Assembly: GCA_038043445.1 (NCBI GenBank)
Contig: JBBTBY010000003.1
Coordinates: 1 to 64,000 of the forward strand
Direction: 5' to 3'
DNA length: 64,000 bases
From: Spirochaetota bacterium
GTDB lineage: Bacteria; Spirochaetota; Brachyspiria; Brachyspirales; JACRPF01
In this document: positions 1 to 8,333 of the stretch, piece by piece
Layout of the letters: each line of letters begins with the position of its first letter
Position numbering within the stretch: the first letter of the stretch is position 1
Position numbers and translations under genes: made by a program
The notes under the pieces: model-generated
What the model saw: only the letters and a program-made list of their open reading frames with translations
Databases searched by the model: none
What the model was told of the DNA's origin: nothing

Positions 1-1
1 G

Positions 2-340
2 AAAACAGCCTTCCCGGGGGTGACCGCGTACGGCGGCTTCAAATATGCCGTGGGCATGGTCTCCGTCGATATTGCCGGCTCATCGCTCACCAATCAAATA
101 CCGTTCTTCCCCGTCACCGGTCTTCAGAGCCTCTATCAGGTGCCGACCCTATACGCCGGCGTCGTGCAGTCCCTCGGCGCCGATAATGACCTTATCATCG
201 TCGGCGGCTATATGTTCGGGAAATGGCAGCCCTATGCGGGGCTCATCTTCGCGCTCCCCAACTGGGACCTGGGGCTCATGTTCTATCCGGAAGCGCCGCT
301 CGTTGTTCACCCCTATATCAATCTGCATTTCAGGTTTTAG
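2..340 (+). CDS. C-terminal end of an outer-membrane-type protein (5' truncated by window)
   Basis: The frame is open from the first bases of the window, so this is the last roughly 112 residues of a longer gene; the GTG at 20 is internal and not a supported start. The fragment alternates polar and hydrophobic residues, is rich in Gly, Tyr and Phe, and ends in HFRF. A terminal Phe is typical of outer-membrane beta-barrels recognised by BamA. It lies 9 bp before the next barrel-like gene on the same strand, so the two probably form an operon. No specific family is recognised. Confidence 0.6.
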   Translation, partial: KTAFPGVTAYGGFKYAVGMVSVDIAGSSLTNQIPFFPVTGLQSLYQVPTLYAGVVQSLGADNDLIIVGGYMFGKWQPYAGLIFALPNWDLGLMFYPEAPLVVHPYINLHFRF

Positions 341-349
341 GGGGAAGCG

Positions 350-1576
350 ATGAAAACAATGATACGATCGATACTGACAGCGGCAGCGGCCGTTTCCCTC
401 ATGGGTGCCACGAACGGTTCGACGGGCTCACCGACCAACGCAACGAATGACGGGTTTTTCACCATGAACGTCGCGGGGAGCCTGGCGGAGAACGCAATGC
501 TGCTCAACCGCGCAAGCTTCATTTCCGCCAATTCCATTACCCTCGACGTGAGCGGCCTTTTCACGATAAGCGAACGCTCCGCGCTCATGGGACTCTACGA
601 GTTCATCTACGATGGCCCGGGGATATCACCCCAGGACGCCGAGCGCATGAGCGAACGCGTGCAGGACCATAACGTGGTCGTGAAGTACATGCACGACATA
701 CTTCCAAATCTCACGCTCTCGGGCCGCATCGACGGCACGGCTGAATTCTATAAGCTGAGCCAAAGCGAGGCCTGGGGCAGCGGCATCTTCGATTATCTCC
801 GCGGCGGCGGCGAGGTCGAAGCGCAATGGAATTATCTCGGCTCGCACTCGGCGGCACTTGCCTACAGCATCGGCTATCTCTATTTCCCGCGATTCACCGA
901 TCTGTACACCGAATACCTCACCGGAAGTTCACTGAACCAGGAAGTGTCGCGCGAGAGCCATGTGCTCCAAGTCGCCTCCATAGTGGCAGAGAACGATTCG
1001 CATGAACCGTTCACGTACCGTGTTTCGTATCGATTCACCGCGCGTAACTTCGTGAACCCCGGCGTTATCGGTGCCGATGCCTTATACTATCCAAATGTCT
1101 ATCAGTTCGGGCTCGCGCACACTGCTACCGCGGATATCGCCTGGGAAATGATGTTCATGATACCGGGTATCGGTCTCGATTATGAAAATTCAGCGTCGAC
1201 AGGATATCATCCGAAACCGCTGGGCACCAATAATCAGACCATCGGCATCAATTATGACTTCAATGACATTCGCGCACGCCTTACGCTCACCTTCGTTCTT
1301 TCAAAAGAGATACAAGCCACGGTATTCGGGACCATGTCCTACAAGTACTATCCGCATTTCCCCATACAGGACGCAAGCGGTGTGTATCAGGCGGAGAAGA
1401 TGTACACGAGGACCGTGCTCGCCGGGCTGGCATGGAATTTCAAGCTGGGCGAGTATTATCGCCTCATACCGTCGTATACGTTCAAATGGGTGGATGCGAA
1501 CAACAAGTACGGCGACGGAACGGCGTTCAATTACGATGTACACGGACTCGGGCTGCTCCTGTCGTTCGATTTCTGA
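350..1576 (+). CDS. predicted outer-membrane beta-barrel protein
   Basis: A 408-residue protein beginning with a clear signal peptide (MKTMIRS, then an Ala/Val-rich core, cleavage likely around residues 20-24). The rest consists of alternating amphipathic strands with many Tyr, Phe and Asn residues, and the last residues are LLLSFDF with terminal Phe, as expected for a protein inserted by the Bam machinery. A GGGGGAAG ribosome site precedes the ATG. I infer an outer-membrane location; the substrate or function is not recognisable. It follows directly after another barrel-like gene and probably shares its transcript. Confidence 0.6.
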   Translation: MKTMIRSILTAAAAVSLMGATNGSTGSPTNATNDGFFTMNVAGSLAENAMLLNRASFISANSITLDVSGLFTISERSALMGLYEFIYDGPGISPQDAERMSERVQDHNVVVKYMHDILPNLTLSGRIDGTAEFYKLSQSEAWGSGIFDYLRGGGEVEAQWNYLGSHSAALAYSIGYLYFPRFTDLYTEYLTGSSLNQEVSRESHVLQVASIVAENDSHEPFTYRVSYRFTARNFVNPGVIGADALYYPNVYQFGLAHTATADIAWEMMFMIPGIGLDYENSASTGYHPKPLGTNNQTIGINYDFNDIRARLTLTFVLSKEIQATVFGTMSYKYYPHFPIQDASGVYQAEKMYTRTVLAGLAWNFKLGEYYRLIPSYTFKWVDANNKYGDGTAFNYDVHGLGLLLSFDF

Positions 1577-1586
1577 ACGGAGCGGC

Positions 1587-1916
1587 TTACCATTTCTTAA
1601 AAATGAAGAACACCGCGGCGATGATGCAGATGAACCCGACGAGATAGTTCCATCGGAACTCTTCTTTCAGATACACGATCGAGAACACTGAGAACACCAC
1701 GAGCGTTATCACTTCCTGTATCGTTTTGAGCTCTGCCGCGGTGAACGTGCCATGACCGAAGCGGTTGGCGGGGACCTGAAAGCAGTATTCGGGAAGCGCG
1801 ATGAGCCAGCTTATCAGTATCACCTGCCAGAGCGCGACGCCCTTGAACTTAAGATGGCCGTACCATGCGATGGTCATGAACACGTTGGAGACGATGAGAA
1901 GGCCGATGGTAAGCAT
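1587..1916 (-). CDS. DUF486 family small membrane protein
   Basis: A 109-residue protein with four hydrophobic segments and the DUF486 features: an N-terminal helix followed by AWYGHLKF, a central LPEYCFQVPANRFGHG motif, then AAELKTIQEVITL and a final helix ending FFIFKKW. DUF486 belongs to the drug/metabolite transporter superfamily and its substrate is unknown. The start MLTIG is chosen because AGGAG lies 8 bp upstream; the longer reading frame has no ribosome site. It converges with the barrel gene on the other strand. Confidence 0.8.
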   Translation of the reverse strand: MLTIGLLIVSNVFMTIAWYGHLKFKGVALWQVILISWLIALPEYCFQVPANRFGHGTFTAAELKTIQEVITLVVFSVFSIVYLKEEFRWNYLVGFICIIAAVFFIFKKW

Positions 1917-1934
1917 TGTGCAGCTCCTGAGACA

Positions 1935-1997
1935 CACTCACCCCATCCCCCGGCCCCTTCCCCTCTCTCACGGAGAGGTGAGAGAGGGGAAGGGGAG
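1935..1997. repeat. dispersed CTC-rich palindromic repeat, copy 1
   Basis: Begins CACTCACCCC and contains CCCCTCTCTCAC facing GTGAGAGAGGGG, giving a strong hairpin. Related copies lie at 2157-2233, 29888-29943 and 30051-30114. It abuts the 3' end of a DUF559 remnant. Confidence 0.8.
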
Positions 1998-2004
1998 AAG
2001 AGAG

Positions 2005-2148
2005 TGCAGTCCCGATCTTATTAAGAACACTGTCAATATCGTTCAGCACGTCATCGTTCATAAAACGAATGGCACGCATACCTAAATCCCTCATACACAA
2101 ACTGCGCATATGTCTATTCGCTTCTTGCTCATCATGAGATGCCTCTGC
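2005..2148 (-). pseudogene. remnant of a DUF559 (Vsr-like endonuclease fold) gene
   Basis: On the minus strand a fragment of about 48 codons reads ASHDEQEANRHMR, then MRDLGMRAIRFMNDD, then VLNDIDSVLNKI. This matches the C-terminal part of DUF559 proteins, where a DG.QH-like acidic motif is followed by a L...G..V.RF.N.EVL.NI pattern. The N-terminal half is missing: an in-frame TAA sits just upstream, inside repeat copy 2, and the C-terminal side runs into repeat copy 1. It is therefore a decayed fragment bracketed by two palindromic repeats. Confidence 0.6.
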
Positions 2149-2156
2149 TTTTTATT

Positions 2157-2233
2157 TCCCCCTTCCCTCTCTCACTTCCCTGTGAGAGAGGGAAGGGGGT
2201 GCCGCGTATTTCGCGGCGGGGGATGGGTGAGTG
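2157..2233. repeat. dispersed CTC-rich palindromic repeat, copy 2
   Basis: CCCCCTTCCCTCTCTCAC pairs with GTGAGAGAGGGAAGGGGG, followed by a small CGCG stem and GGGGATGGGTGAGTG, the complement of the CACTCACCC start of copy 1. The two copies flank the DUF559 remnant. Confidence 0.8.
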
Positions 2234-2274
2234 TTTATTCTGCAGGAGTAATGCAGCGATAGAGGGGATAGCAT

Positions 2275-3177
2275 TCATCCGGCATTCCTATGTTGTGCCC
2301 GGTATGCGCTCGGTGTAACACCGGTCATCTTCCTGAACATCGTCGTGAAATGCTGCGATGAGGCGAACCCGAGATCGAGCGCGATATCGGTGACGGGACG
2401 GCCCGGTTCCGCCAGCAGCGCCTTCGCCCGTTCGACGCGAAGCTTGATGAGATAGTCCATCGGCGTTGCGCGTGTCGCCGCCTTGACCTGACGGGCGAAC
2501 GCGGTCGTGCCGAGGCCGGCATGTCCTGCAAGTTCACGGATGCTCCATTTCCGGCCGACATCCGAGCGCATGAGATCGAGCGCACGCATGACGCTCGCAC
2601 GAACGGTTCCGACGGCGGATACCGGACGTACGATCGAACGTGCGGCGCGTATGAGCATTTCGGTCACGACGGCGTTCACGCGCTGGCGATATCCTATCTC
2701 GCCGAGGGCTATCTCTTCGTAAAGCGATGCGAAGAGCGCATCAATCCCCGGCACGACACCGAGATACGCCGTTGTGCGTGTGCGCAAGGCGTCCCCGAGG
2801 TCGCGTTCCTCGCGGGACAACATGCCGCTCCATGCGCCGAGTATGAGCCTCCCGTGCTTCGTACAAAGCTCAGGCTGAACGATCAACCAAGCCAGATGCC
2901 CCTTCCCTATGACGTTCTCGCGCCCGCTGTGTTCTTCCCATGGCATGGTCATCGATGATTCGCCGCTTTGGATGCGTATATCGCGCCCTTCCACCGTCCA
3001 TTCGAATTCGCCGTCGACGGCGTAGCAGATCTCAAACCCGGGGTTCCGATGCGGCGTAAGTGCCGCTTCGGCATAGCCGCGGCGGTGACAGCCGAGCATG
3101 ATGATATGCGGCCACGGATGAAGGGCCTTATCGCCCGGTTTGTAGACGGTGTTTATCTTTCGTATGTCCATGTACAT
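2275..3177 (-). CDS. AraC family transcriptional regulator
   Basis: A 300-residue regulator. Residues about 1-110 form an AraC-type cupin sensor (PHRNPGFEICYAVDGEFEW, then a PWEEHSG loop). Residues about 200-296 hold the double helix-turn-helix: SIRELAGHAGLGTTAFARQ and VTDIALDLGFASSQHFTTMFRK, followed by TGVTPSAYR. It is divergent from the URO-D-like gene at 3259 with a gap of about 80 bp, so it most likely controls that gene in response to a small sugar-related ligand; the ligand is unknown. The ribosome site is weak, so the first or third codon could be the start. Confidence 0.88.
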   Translation of the reverse strand: MYMDIRKINTVYKPGDKALHPWPHIIMLGCHRRGYAEAALTPHRNPGFEICYAVDGEFEWTVEGRDIRIQSGESSMTMPWEEHSGRENVIGKGHLAWLIVQPELCTKHGRLILGAWSGMLSREERDLGDALRTRTTAYLGVVPGIDALFASLYEEIALGEIGYRQRVNAVVTEMLIRAARSIVRPVSAVGTVRASVMRALDLMRSDVGRKWSIRELAGHAGLGTTAFARQVKAATRATPMDYLIKLRVERAKALLAEPGRPVTDIALDLGFASSQHFTTMFRKMTGVTPSAYRAQHRNAG

Positions 3178-3258
3178 TATTTCTCACGATGAAATTCGGC
3201 AAGCCGCCCGTCGGTATCGGTACTATCATATCTACGAACGGGATCACGGGAGCACATC

Positions 3259-4527
3259 ATGATTGTAGCGGAAAAAACGATGAAAATCAACGTATCTGAG
3301 ACCGATCGTACCGTCATGCGGACGCTTGCGCGCCGTGTGCGCGAGATGGCCGATCTTCCGATAATGGCGGAACGCAAACGCCTGTGGTATGCGCATAATG
3401 CGGCGAAAAGCGTTCGCCCGATGGTGCTCGCCTTCCCCGAGGGCGCGTGGGTGGAAATGCTCACGGATGCCGAGTGCGTATGCGAGAACACGATGCTTCG
3501 CGCATGGGAATTGGGCCTACGGCGCAAGATCTACTGGTATGAGCATATCAATGACGACAATACGATAGAGCCGTATTTCGATGTGCCGTGGAACATATCC
3601 GTCGGCTCATACGGCGTCGATATACACAGAACACACGGCGAGAACCGCGGCAGTTTCACCTGGACGCCGCCGCTCGCAAATCTCGGCAGCGATCTTAAGA
3701 AGCTTCATATTCGCGAATGCTCCGTCGACCGGGATGCGACGTATGCGATCAAGGAGCTCGCCGACATGATATTCGGCGATATACTCACGGTACGCATCGT
3801 GGGATCGGCGGCGGTAGGCTGCGGCATGACGAACGATGCGATACAGCTTATCGGCATCGAAGGCCTCATGCTCGCGATGTACGATGACCCCGACGGTCTC
3901 CATGCGCTCATGTCATTCCTCCAAAGCGACCGACGGCATGCGCTCGATTTCTTCGAACGCGAGGGGCTGCTTACGCTTAACAATGAGAACGGATATACCG
4001 GAAGCGGGGGCGTGGCGTATACGAAAGAGCTCCCGCAGACGAGTTACCATGCGGGTGAGCCGGCGCGGCTTACGGACCTCTGGGGTTTCGCCGAATCGCA
4101 GGAGACAGTGGGCGTATCGCCGGAGATGTTCGCCGAGTTCATTTTACCGTATCAGGTCCCGCTCCTTGAACGATTCGGCCTTAACTGCTACGGCTGCTGC
4201 GAGCCGGTGGACGGGCGTCTGCCGTACCTGCTCCCCATCAAGAACATGCGCCGCATATCGATATCACCGTGGTCGAACCAGGAATCCTGCGCAGCGCAAA
4301 TGGGAGATCGATTCATCTTCTCGCGCAAGCCCAATCCCACGATGATATGTGCGCAGTTCAACGAGGACGAGATACGTGCAGATCTCAGCACAACGCTTTC
4401 CATCGCCGGGAGATGCAATCTTGAGCTTATCATGAAGGACACGCATACGGTACAGAACGAACCCGATCGCATCGGCCGCTGGGTCAGCATAGCGCGCGAG
4501 GAGATCGACCGGTACATCGGAAGATAG
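3259..4527 (+). CDS. uroporphyrinogen decarboxylase-like (URO-D fold) protein
   Basis: A 422-residue protein of the URO-D superfamily, in the divergent subgroup found beside sugar-catabolic genes in environmental bacteria. The C-terminal half shows the expected NCYGCCEPVDGRLPYLLPI segment and a final TVQNEPDRIGRWVSIAREEI helix. Heme synthesis is unlikely because no hem genes are near and two more paralogues occur in this window next to glycosidases. Family members include corrinoid methyltransferases, so a methyl-transfer or demethylation role is possible but not shown. The start is set by GGGAG 7 bp upstream. Control by the divergent AraC gene is inferred. Confidence 0.75.
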   Translation: MIVAEKTMKINVSETDRTVMRTLARRVREMADLPIMAERKRLWYAHNAAKSVRPMVLAFPEGAWVEMLTDAECVCENTMLRAWELGLRRKIYWYEHINDDNTIEPYFDVPWNISVGSYGVDIHRTHGENRGSFTWTPPLANLGSDLKKLHIRECSVDRDATYAIKELADMIFGDILTVRIVGSAAVGCGMTNDAIQLIGIEGLMLAMYDDPDGLHALMSFLQSDRRHALDFFEREGLLTLNNENGYTGSGGVAYTKELPQTSYHAGEPARLTDLWGFAESQETVGVSPEMFAEFILPYQVPLLERFGLNCYGCCEPVDGRLPYLLPIKNMRRISISPWSNQESCAAQMGDRFIFSRKPNPTMICAQFNEDEIRADLSTTLSIAGRCNLELIMKDTHTVQNEPDRIGRWVSIAREEIDRYIGR

Positions 4528-4586
4528 ATATCTCCTGTTCGCGCATCCCCTCGCCCTGCGGTCGGAATGGGGGCCGGAAAGACGGC

Positions 4587-4632
4587 TTGACGACATGCAG
4601 GAGCGGGACTATACTGTCCGCCATGACAGTAT
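4587..4632 (+). promoter_or_regulatory. sigma70-type promoter with overlapping perfect palindrome
   Basis: TTGACG at 4587-4592, a 17-bp spacer, then TATACT at 4610-4615. Over the -10 box and predicted start point lies a perfect inverted repeat ATACTGTC-N6-GACAGTAT (4611-4632), a likely repressor site. The promoter places the transcript start near 4622 and so rules out the ATG at 4595 as the kinase start. Confidence 0.65.
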
Positions 4633-4681
4633 TGGCGGTATTGGATCGCAGCCCTTTTCCTGCGATGGGACATCGCTCATG

Positions 4682-6781
4682 ATGTTCCGTTCGCCGGAGC
4701 AGCGTACGGGTTCCCCTGCCCTCAGGGACTCGTTCCACGAGAACGTGATCCGAGCGAGCATGGTCATCGGGCTCACCCTGACGACAGTGTTCGCGGTGTA
4801 CAGCATTATCACGGGTGAACAGCTTGATACATTCTTTAACGCACTGAGCGCGTTCGGTCTTGCCATAGGGCTTGCCGTCTTTCAATGGAAGAAGATGTTC
4901 AAGGTCGGCGGATTTTTTGCGATACTGTCGCTCCTGCCGCTCCTGTTATACGATGTAATAACGGCCAGCGGGTATTCGATGGACATTCTCTGGTCGCTTC
5001 TTCTCCCGGTAATTGCGATACTGCTCCTCGGGCGTGTCATCGGTTCCCTGGTGCTTTCCGCCTACTGGCTGACCGCCGCCGTTCTTCTGTTCACGGTATC
5101 GAGAGCGCTCTCGCCGGATATCAAGTACACATTCCTGATATTGTTCGGCGTCATCACGTTCTGCATATGGCTTCTCGAGACGTTCCGCATCCGCGCCTTC
5201 GACCTGCATATCGAGAGCGAACGGGCGTTCCGCGCTTTTGTGGATGAACTCCCGCAGATAATCTTCGAGTTCGATGACAACGGCCGGTTTACGTACGTCA
5301 ATGAGCCCGCGCTCCGTGCCTTCGGCTATTCCCGCGATGATCTTAAGGCCGGAGTATATGCGGCACAGATGTTCCCGCCTGAAGACCGGGACAAGGCGCT
5401 TTCGTTCATACGGGAGCGCATGCAGAACCGCGAGCCCGCAGCGCATGAATACACGGTGATGCGCAAGGACGGCAGTCGTTTCCCGGTGCTCATTCACTCC
5501 AACCCCGTTGTCCGCGACGGCCGTCCTCTGGGCCTGCGGGGCATTGTCGTGGATATCACGGGGCTCAAGCACGAGCAGGCGGAAAAGGAAGCGCTGCGCG
5601 AGCGTCTGCATCTGATGGAGAAAATGGATGCCATTGGAAAATTGGCGGGCGGCATAGCGCATGATTTCAACAATCAGCTCGCGGGCATCAACGGTTTTGC
5701 GGAACTGATAATCCGTACGGCGAACACGGAGCCCCCCGAAAAGATCACGGGCTATGCCGCTCGGATAAAAAATATCGGCACCCGCGTCGCGGAGCTCACG
5801 TCCCATCTACTCGCGTTCGCCCGTAAGGGCAAGTACCTCTCAGTCCCGGTCGATATTCACCGGATCATCGACGATACCTGCATTATCCTCGAACGAAGCA
5901 TCGATAAACGCATCCATATCGAACGGACATTATCCGCGCCGTCGCCGGTGATCGAGGGCGATCCCTCACAGCTGCAGAGCATGCTTCTCGATCTTGCGAT
6001 AAATGCCCGCGATGCCATGCCATCCGGCGGCACATTGTCCATGACTACGAGCGAGACATATCTGTCCGATGGCGATCCGCTGCTGGCCTCATACGGGATA
6101 GGTCCGGGCAGTTTCGTGCGGCTGGCCGTGAAGGATACCGGCATCGGCATGACGAACGAGGTACAGCAGCGCATGTTCGAACCGTTCTTTACCACCAAAG
6201 GAGCCGGCGTCGGTACCGGCATCGGGCTTGCGGCCGTCTACGGTACCGTGCGCAATCACAAAGGCTGTATCGATGTGAAAAGCGCGACAGGGGCGGGTTC
6301 CGAGATCGCCGTGTATCTTCCATTGGCCCATGAAAGAACGGCCTCGGCCGGCGCAGAGCCGCCGGTGCCAGATCGGTTGCCGCCGGCTGCAGCGGGCACG
6401 CATGTGCTCATCGTCGATGATGAAATGACCATCCGTGACCTGATCTTTTCCCTGCTGACCGCGATGGGATATCAGGTGACCCGTGCGGCGGACGGGATCG
6501 AGGCCGAATCATTGTATCGAGACCATTGGCGAACGATCGATATCGTTCTGCTTGACATGATGATGCCGAGGCTTGGCGGACGAGCGACCTGGGAGCGATT
6601 GCGGGCGATCAACCGCGATGTCAAGGTGATACTGATCTCCGGGTACAGCATCGAAGGTGACGCGCAGGAGATGCTGGCCGAGGGAGTGCAGGGATTCCTC
6701 CAGAAACCGTTCGAGGTAAAAGCACTTGCCGCTGAGATACACCGGATATCGGGGAACGCACACCCTCTCACCCCAGCGTGA
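4682..6781 (+). CDS. hybrid sensor histidine kinase with PAS and receiver domains
   Basis: About 699 residues: five or six membrane segments (about 20-165), a PAS domain (PQIIFEFDDNGRFTYVNE onward) with PAC tail, a dimerisation helix with phospho-acceptor His in GGIAHDFNN (about residue 327), an HATPase domain with NARDAMP, DTGIGM and GTGIGLAAVYG boxes, and a C-terminal receiver with DDE, phospho-acceptor Asp in LLDMMMP (about 625) and the QKPF lysine. The layout resembles NtrB/Cdc-type hybrid kinases that pass phosphate to a separate partner. The start is 4679 or 4682, because the promoter at 4587-4615 lies inside the longer frame. The signal sensed is unknown. It overlaps the fucosidase gene tail to tail by 14 bp. 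Confidence 0.88.
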   Translation: MFRSPEQRTGSPALRDSFHENVIRASMVIGLTLTTVFAVYSIITGEQLDTFFNALSAFGLAIGLAVFQWKKMFKVGGFFAILSLLPLLLYDVITASGYSMDILWSLLLPVIAILLLGRVIGSLVLSAYWLTAAVLLFTVSRALSPDIKYTFLILFGVITFCIWLLETFRIRAFDLHIESERAFRAFVDELPQIIFEFDDNGRFTYVNEPALRAFGYSRDDLKAGVYAAQMFPPEDRDKALSFIRERMQNREPAAHEYTVMRKDGSRFPVLIHSNPVVRDGRPLGLRGIVVDITGLKHEQAEKEALRERLHLMEKMDAIGKLAGGIAHDFNNQLAGINGFAELIIRTANTEPPEKITGYAARIKNIGTRVAELTSHLLAFARKGKYLSVPVDIHRIIDDTCIILERSIDKRIHIERTLSAPSPVIEGDPSQLQSMLLDLAINARDAMPSGGTLSMTTSETYLSDGDPLLASYGIGPGSFVRLAVKDTGIGMTNEVQQRMFEPFFTTKGAGVGTGIGLAAVYGTVRNHKGCIDVKSATGAGSEIAVYLPLAHERTASAGAEPPVPDRLPPAAAGTHVLIVDDEMTIRDLIFSLLTAMGYQVTRAADGIEAESLYRDHWRTIDIVLLDMMMPRLGGRATWERLRAINRDVKVILISGYSIEGDAQEMLAEGVQGFLQKPFEVKALAAEIHRISGNAHPLTPA

Positions 6782-8207
6782 ACTTAATGACAGCCCCCTT
6801 CTTCGACGGGCGGCTGTTCTCGTCGCGGAAATGCTTCGGTATATCGATGACCACGCCGTCGCTTCCCTGTTTGAAGCGGAGCGCATCATTCATCCCGAGC
6901 ATCGACACCGATGCGATATTCTTTCCCGCAAGCGAAGTGAGTTTCATCGAGCCGACATCGAAGTGGCTGCTCGGCCAGCGGAGGAATATCGCATAGACCG
7001 TCTTCCCGTCCTTGCTCCGCGTATAACGGACATGACGCCCTTCCTGATAGACATCGTAACGCCGCGTATCGTATATCGCCTCGCCGTACGCCGAGAGCCA
7101 TGCGCCGGTATATGCGAAGCGGTCCTTCACATCGGGATGGAATTCACCCGTCGGCGACGGACCGTAGCCCACCTGGAATATCCCGCCCTTCGCCGTAACA
7201 TCGACGAGATTATCGATTATCCATTCGCCCGGCTTGTACTCGTCATAGCTCATGTAGGAGAAATTGATGCTGCCCGGGTATATCGCTTTCCACGGACGCC
7301 CCATCTTATTCAAATTATGCTGATCATAGAGCTCCTTCGCCGATTCCTTTTCGCTCGGGATGCTGCGTTCCGGCGTATGATGATCACCGTAGGCGCCGAT
7401 GCCGCGGTTCCTTATCATCATGTTCGGCTGAAGCCGCCGTGCCATCTTCACCGTCTCGATGATATCCTTTGTGAAGCCGTGCTCCTCGTCAGGAAGATTC
7501 ATATCAAGTGACAGAATATCGATGGGTCCGTAATTGGCGGAAAGCTCGCGCATCTGTTCGCGATGGCGTTGAATCATCCGGCGATACCCCGCCGGATCGC
7601 TTTTCGGGGGATAGTCCCTGTCGAGGTGCGGGGTCCATCGATCGCAGCGGAAATCCATGTCGAACCAGTCGATATGCGAGAAGTAGAGCCCGATCCCCAG
7701 ATCGCGCTTACGCCCCGCGTCGATGAGCTCGCGGACCACATCGCGTTTGAACGGTGTTTCCATGATGCTGTAGCTCATATCGCAGTCGACGATCTTTCCC
7801 TCGTTCGGCGGCGTGTGCCCCATGCGGCGCTTTATTCGTGTCTTCGTGTCGTACATCGAAAAGCCGTCGTGATGCTTCGTCGTGAACGAGAAGAATTGTA
7901 TCCCTCCGTCCTTCATCATCTGTGTCCACTCATCGGCATTGAATTTCGACGGGTTCCATTCCAGCGCTTTCTTCTCGTACTCAGCATGCATCGGATGGCC
8001 GGCACGCGGCAGCCCCCATGATTCGCGGAAATTGAACATGCAGTACGGGCCCCAATGAATGCGCAGCCCGAATTTCCGGTCGAGGAATCGCTCTATCGCC
8101 TCTTCGCTCGCATGGACATAATCGTCGTCCACGCCGCGGTAGTCGGGGTATCTCTCTTCGAGCCGCTTTTTCGCCGCCGCCTGTTCCTTGGTCACGGTAT
8201 CGCTCAT
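6768..8207 (-). CDS. alpha-L-fucosidase, glycoside hydrolase family 29
   Basis: A 479-residue GH29 enzyme that removes alpha-L-fucose from glycans. Typical segments are FGLRIHWGPYC near residue 46, the KHHDGFSMYDT motif, and YGPIDILSLDMN, where the Asp is the expected nucleophile. No signal peptide is present, so it probably works in the cytoplasm on imported oligosaccharides. AAGGAG precedes the ATG. It is the last gene of the nine-gene minus-strand catabolic operon, 126 bp after the beta-helix gene. Its 3' end overlaps the histidine kinase gene on the opposite strand. Confidence 0.85.
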   Translation of the reverse strand: MSDTVTKEQAAAKKRLEERYPDYRGVDDDYVHASEEAIERFLDRKFGLRIHWGPYCMFNFRESWGLPRAGHPMHAEYEKKALEWNPSKFNADEWTQMMKDGGIQFFSFTTKHHDGFSMYDTKTRIKRRMGHTPPNEGKIVDCDMSYSIMETPFKRDVVRELIDAGRKRDLGIGLYFSHIDWFDMDFRCDRWTPHLDRDYPPKSDPAGYRRMIQRHREQMRELSANYGPIDILSLDMNLPDEEHGFTKDIIETVKMARRLQPNMMIRNRGIGAYGDHHTPERSIPSEKESAKELYDQHNLNKMGRPWKAIYPGSINFSYMSYDEYKPGEWIIDNLVDVTAKGGIFQVGYGPSPTGEFHPDVKDRFAYTGAWLSAYGEAIYDTRRYDVYQEGRHVRYTRSKDGKTVYAIFLRWPSSHFDVGSMKLTSLAGKNIASVSMLGMNDALRFKQGSDGVVIDIPKHFRDENSRPSKKGAVIKFTLG

Positions 8208-8333
8208 GTGCCGCTCCTTGTTTTCTATGGTATATCGATAATACCGTTGTGCGAAAGCGGCTAATACCGTACTGTTCCTGATGTATACGAGATTACGATG
8301 CGAATCAGCGCGGCGCTTGGTATGCGCAGCACC

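Noticed and set aside
4595-4682. ATG at 4595 as the histidine kinase start
   Set aside because: It lies inside the spacer of a well-formed promoter, upstream of the predicted transcript start, and has no suitable ribosome site.
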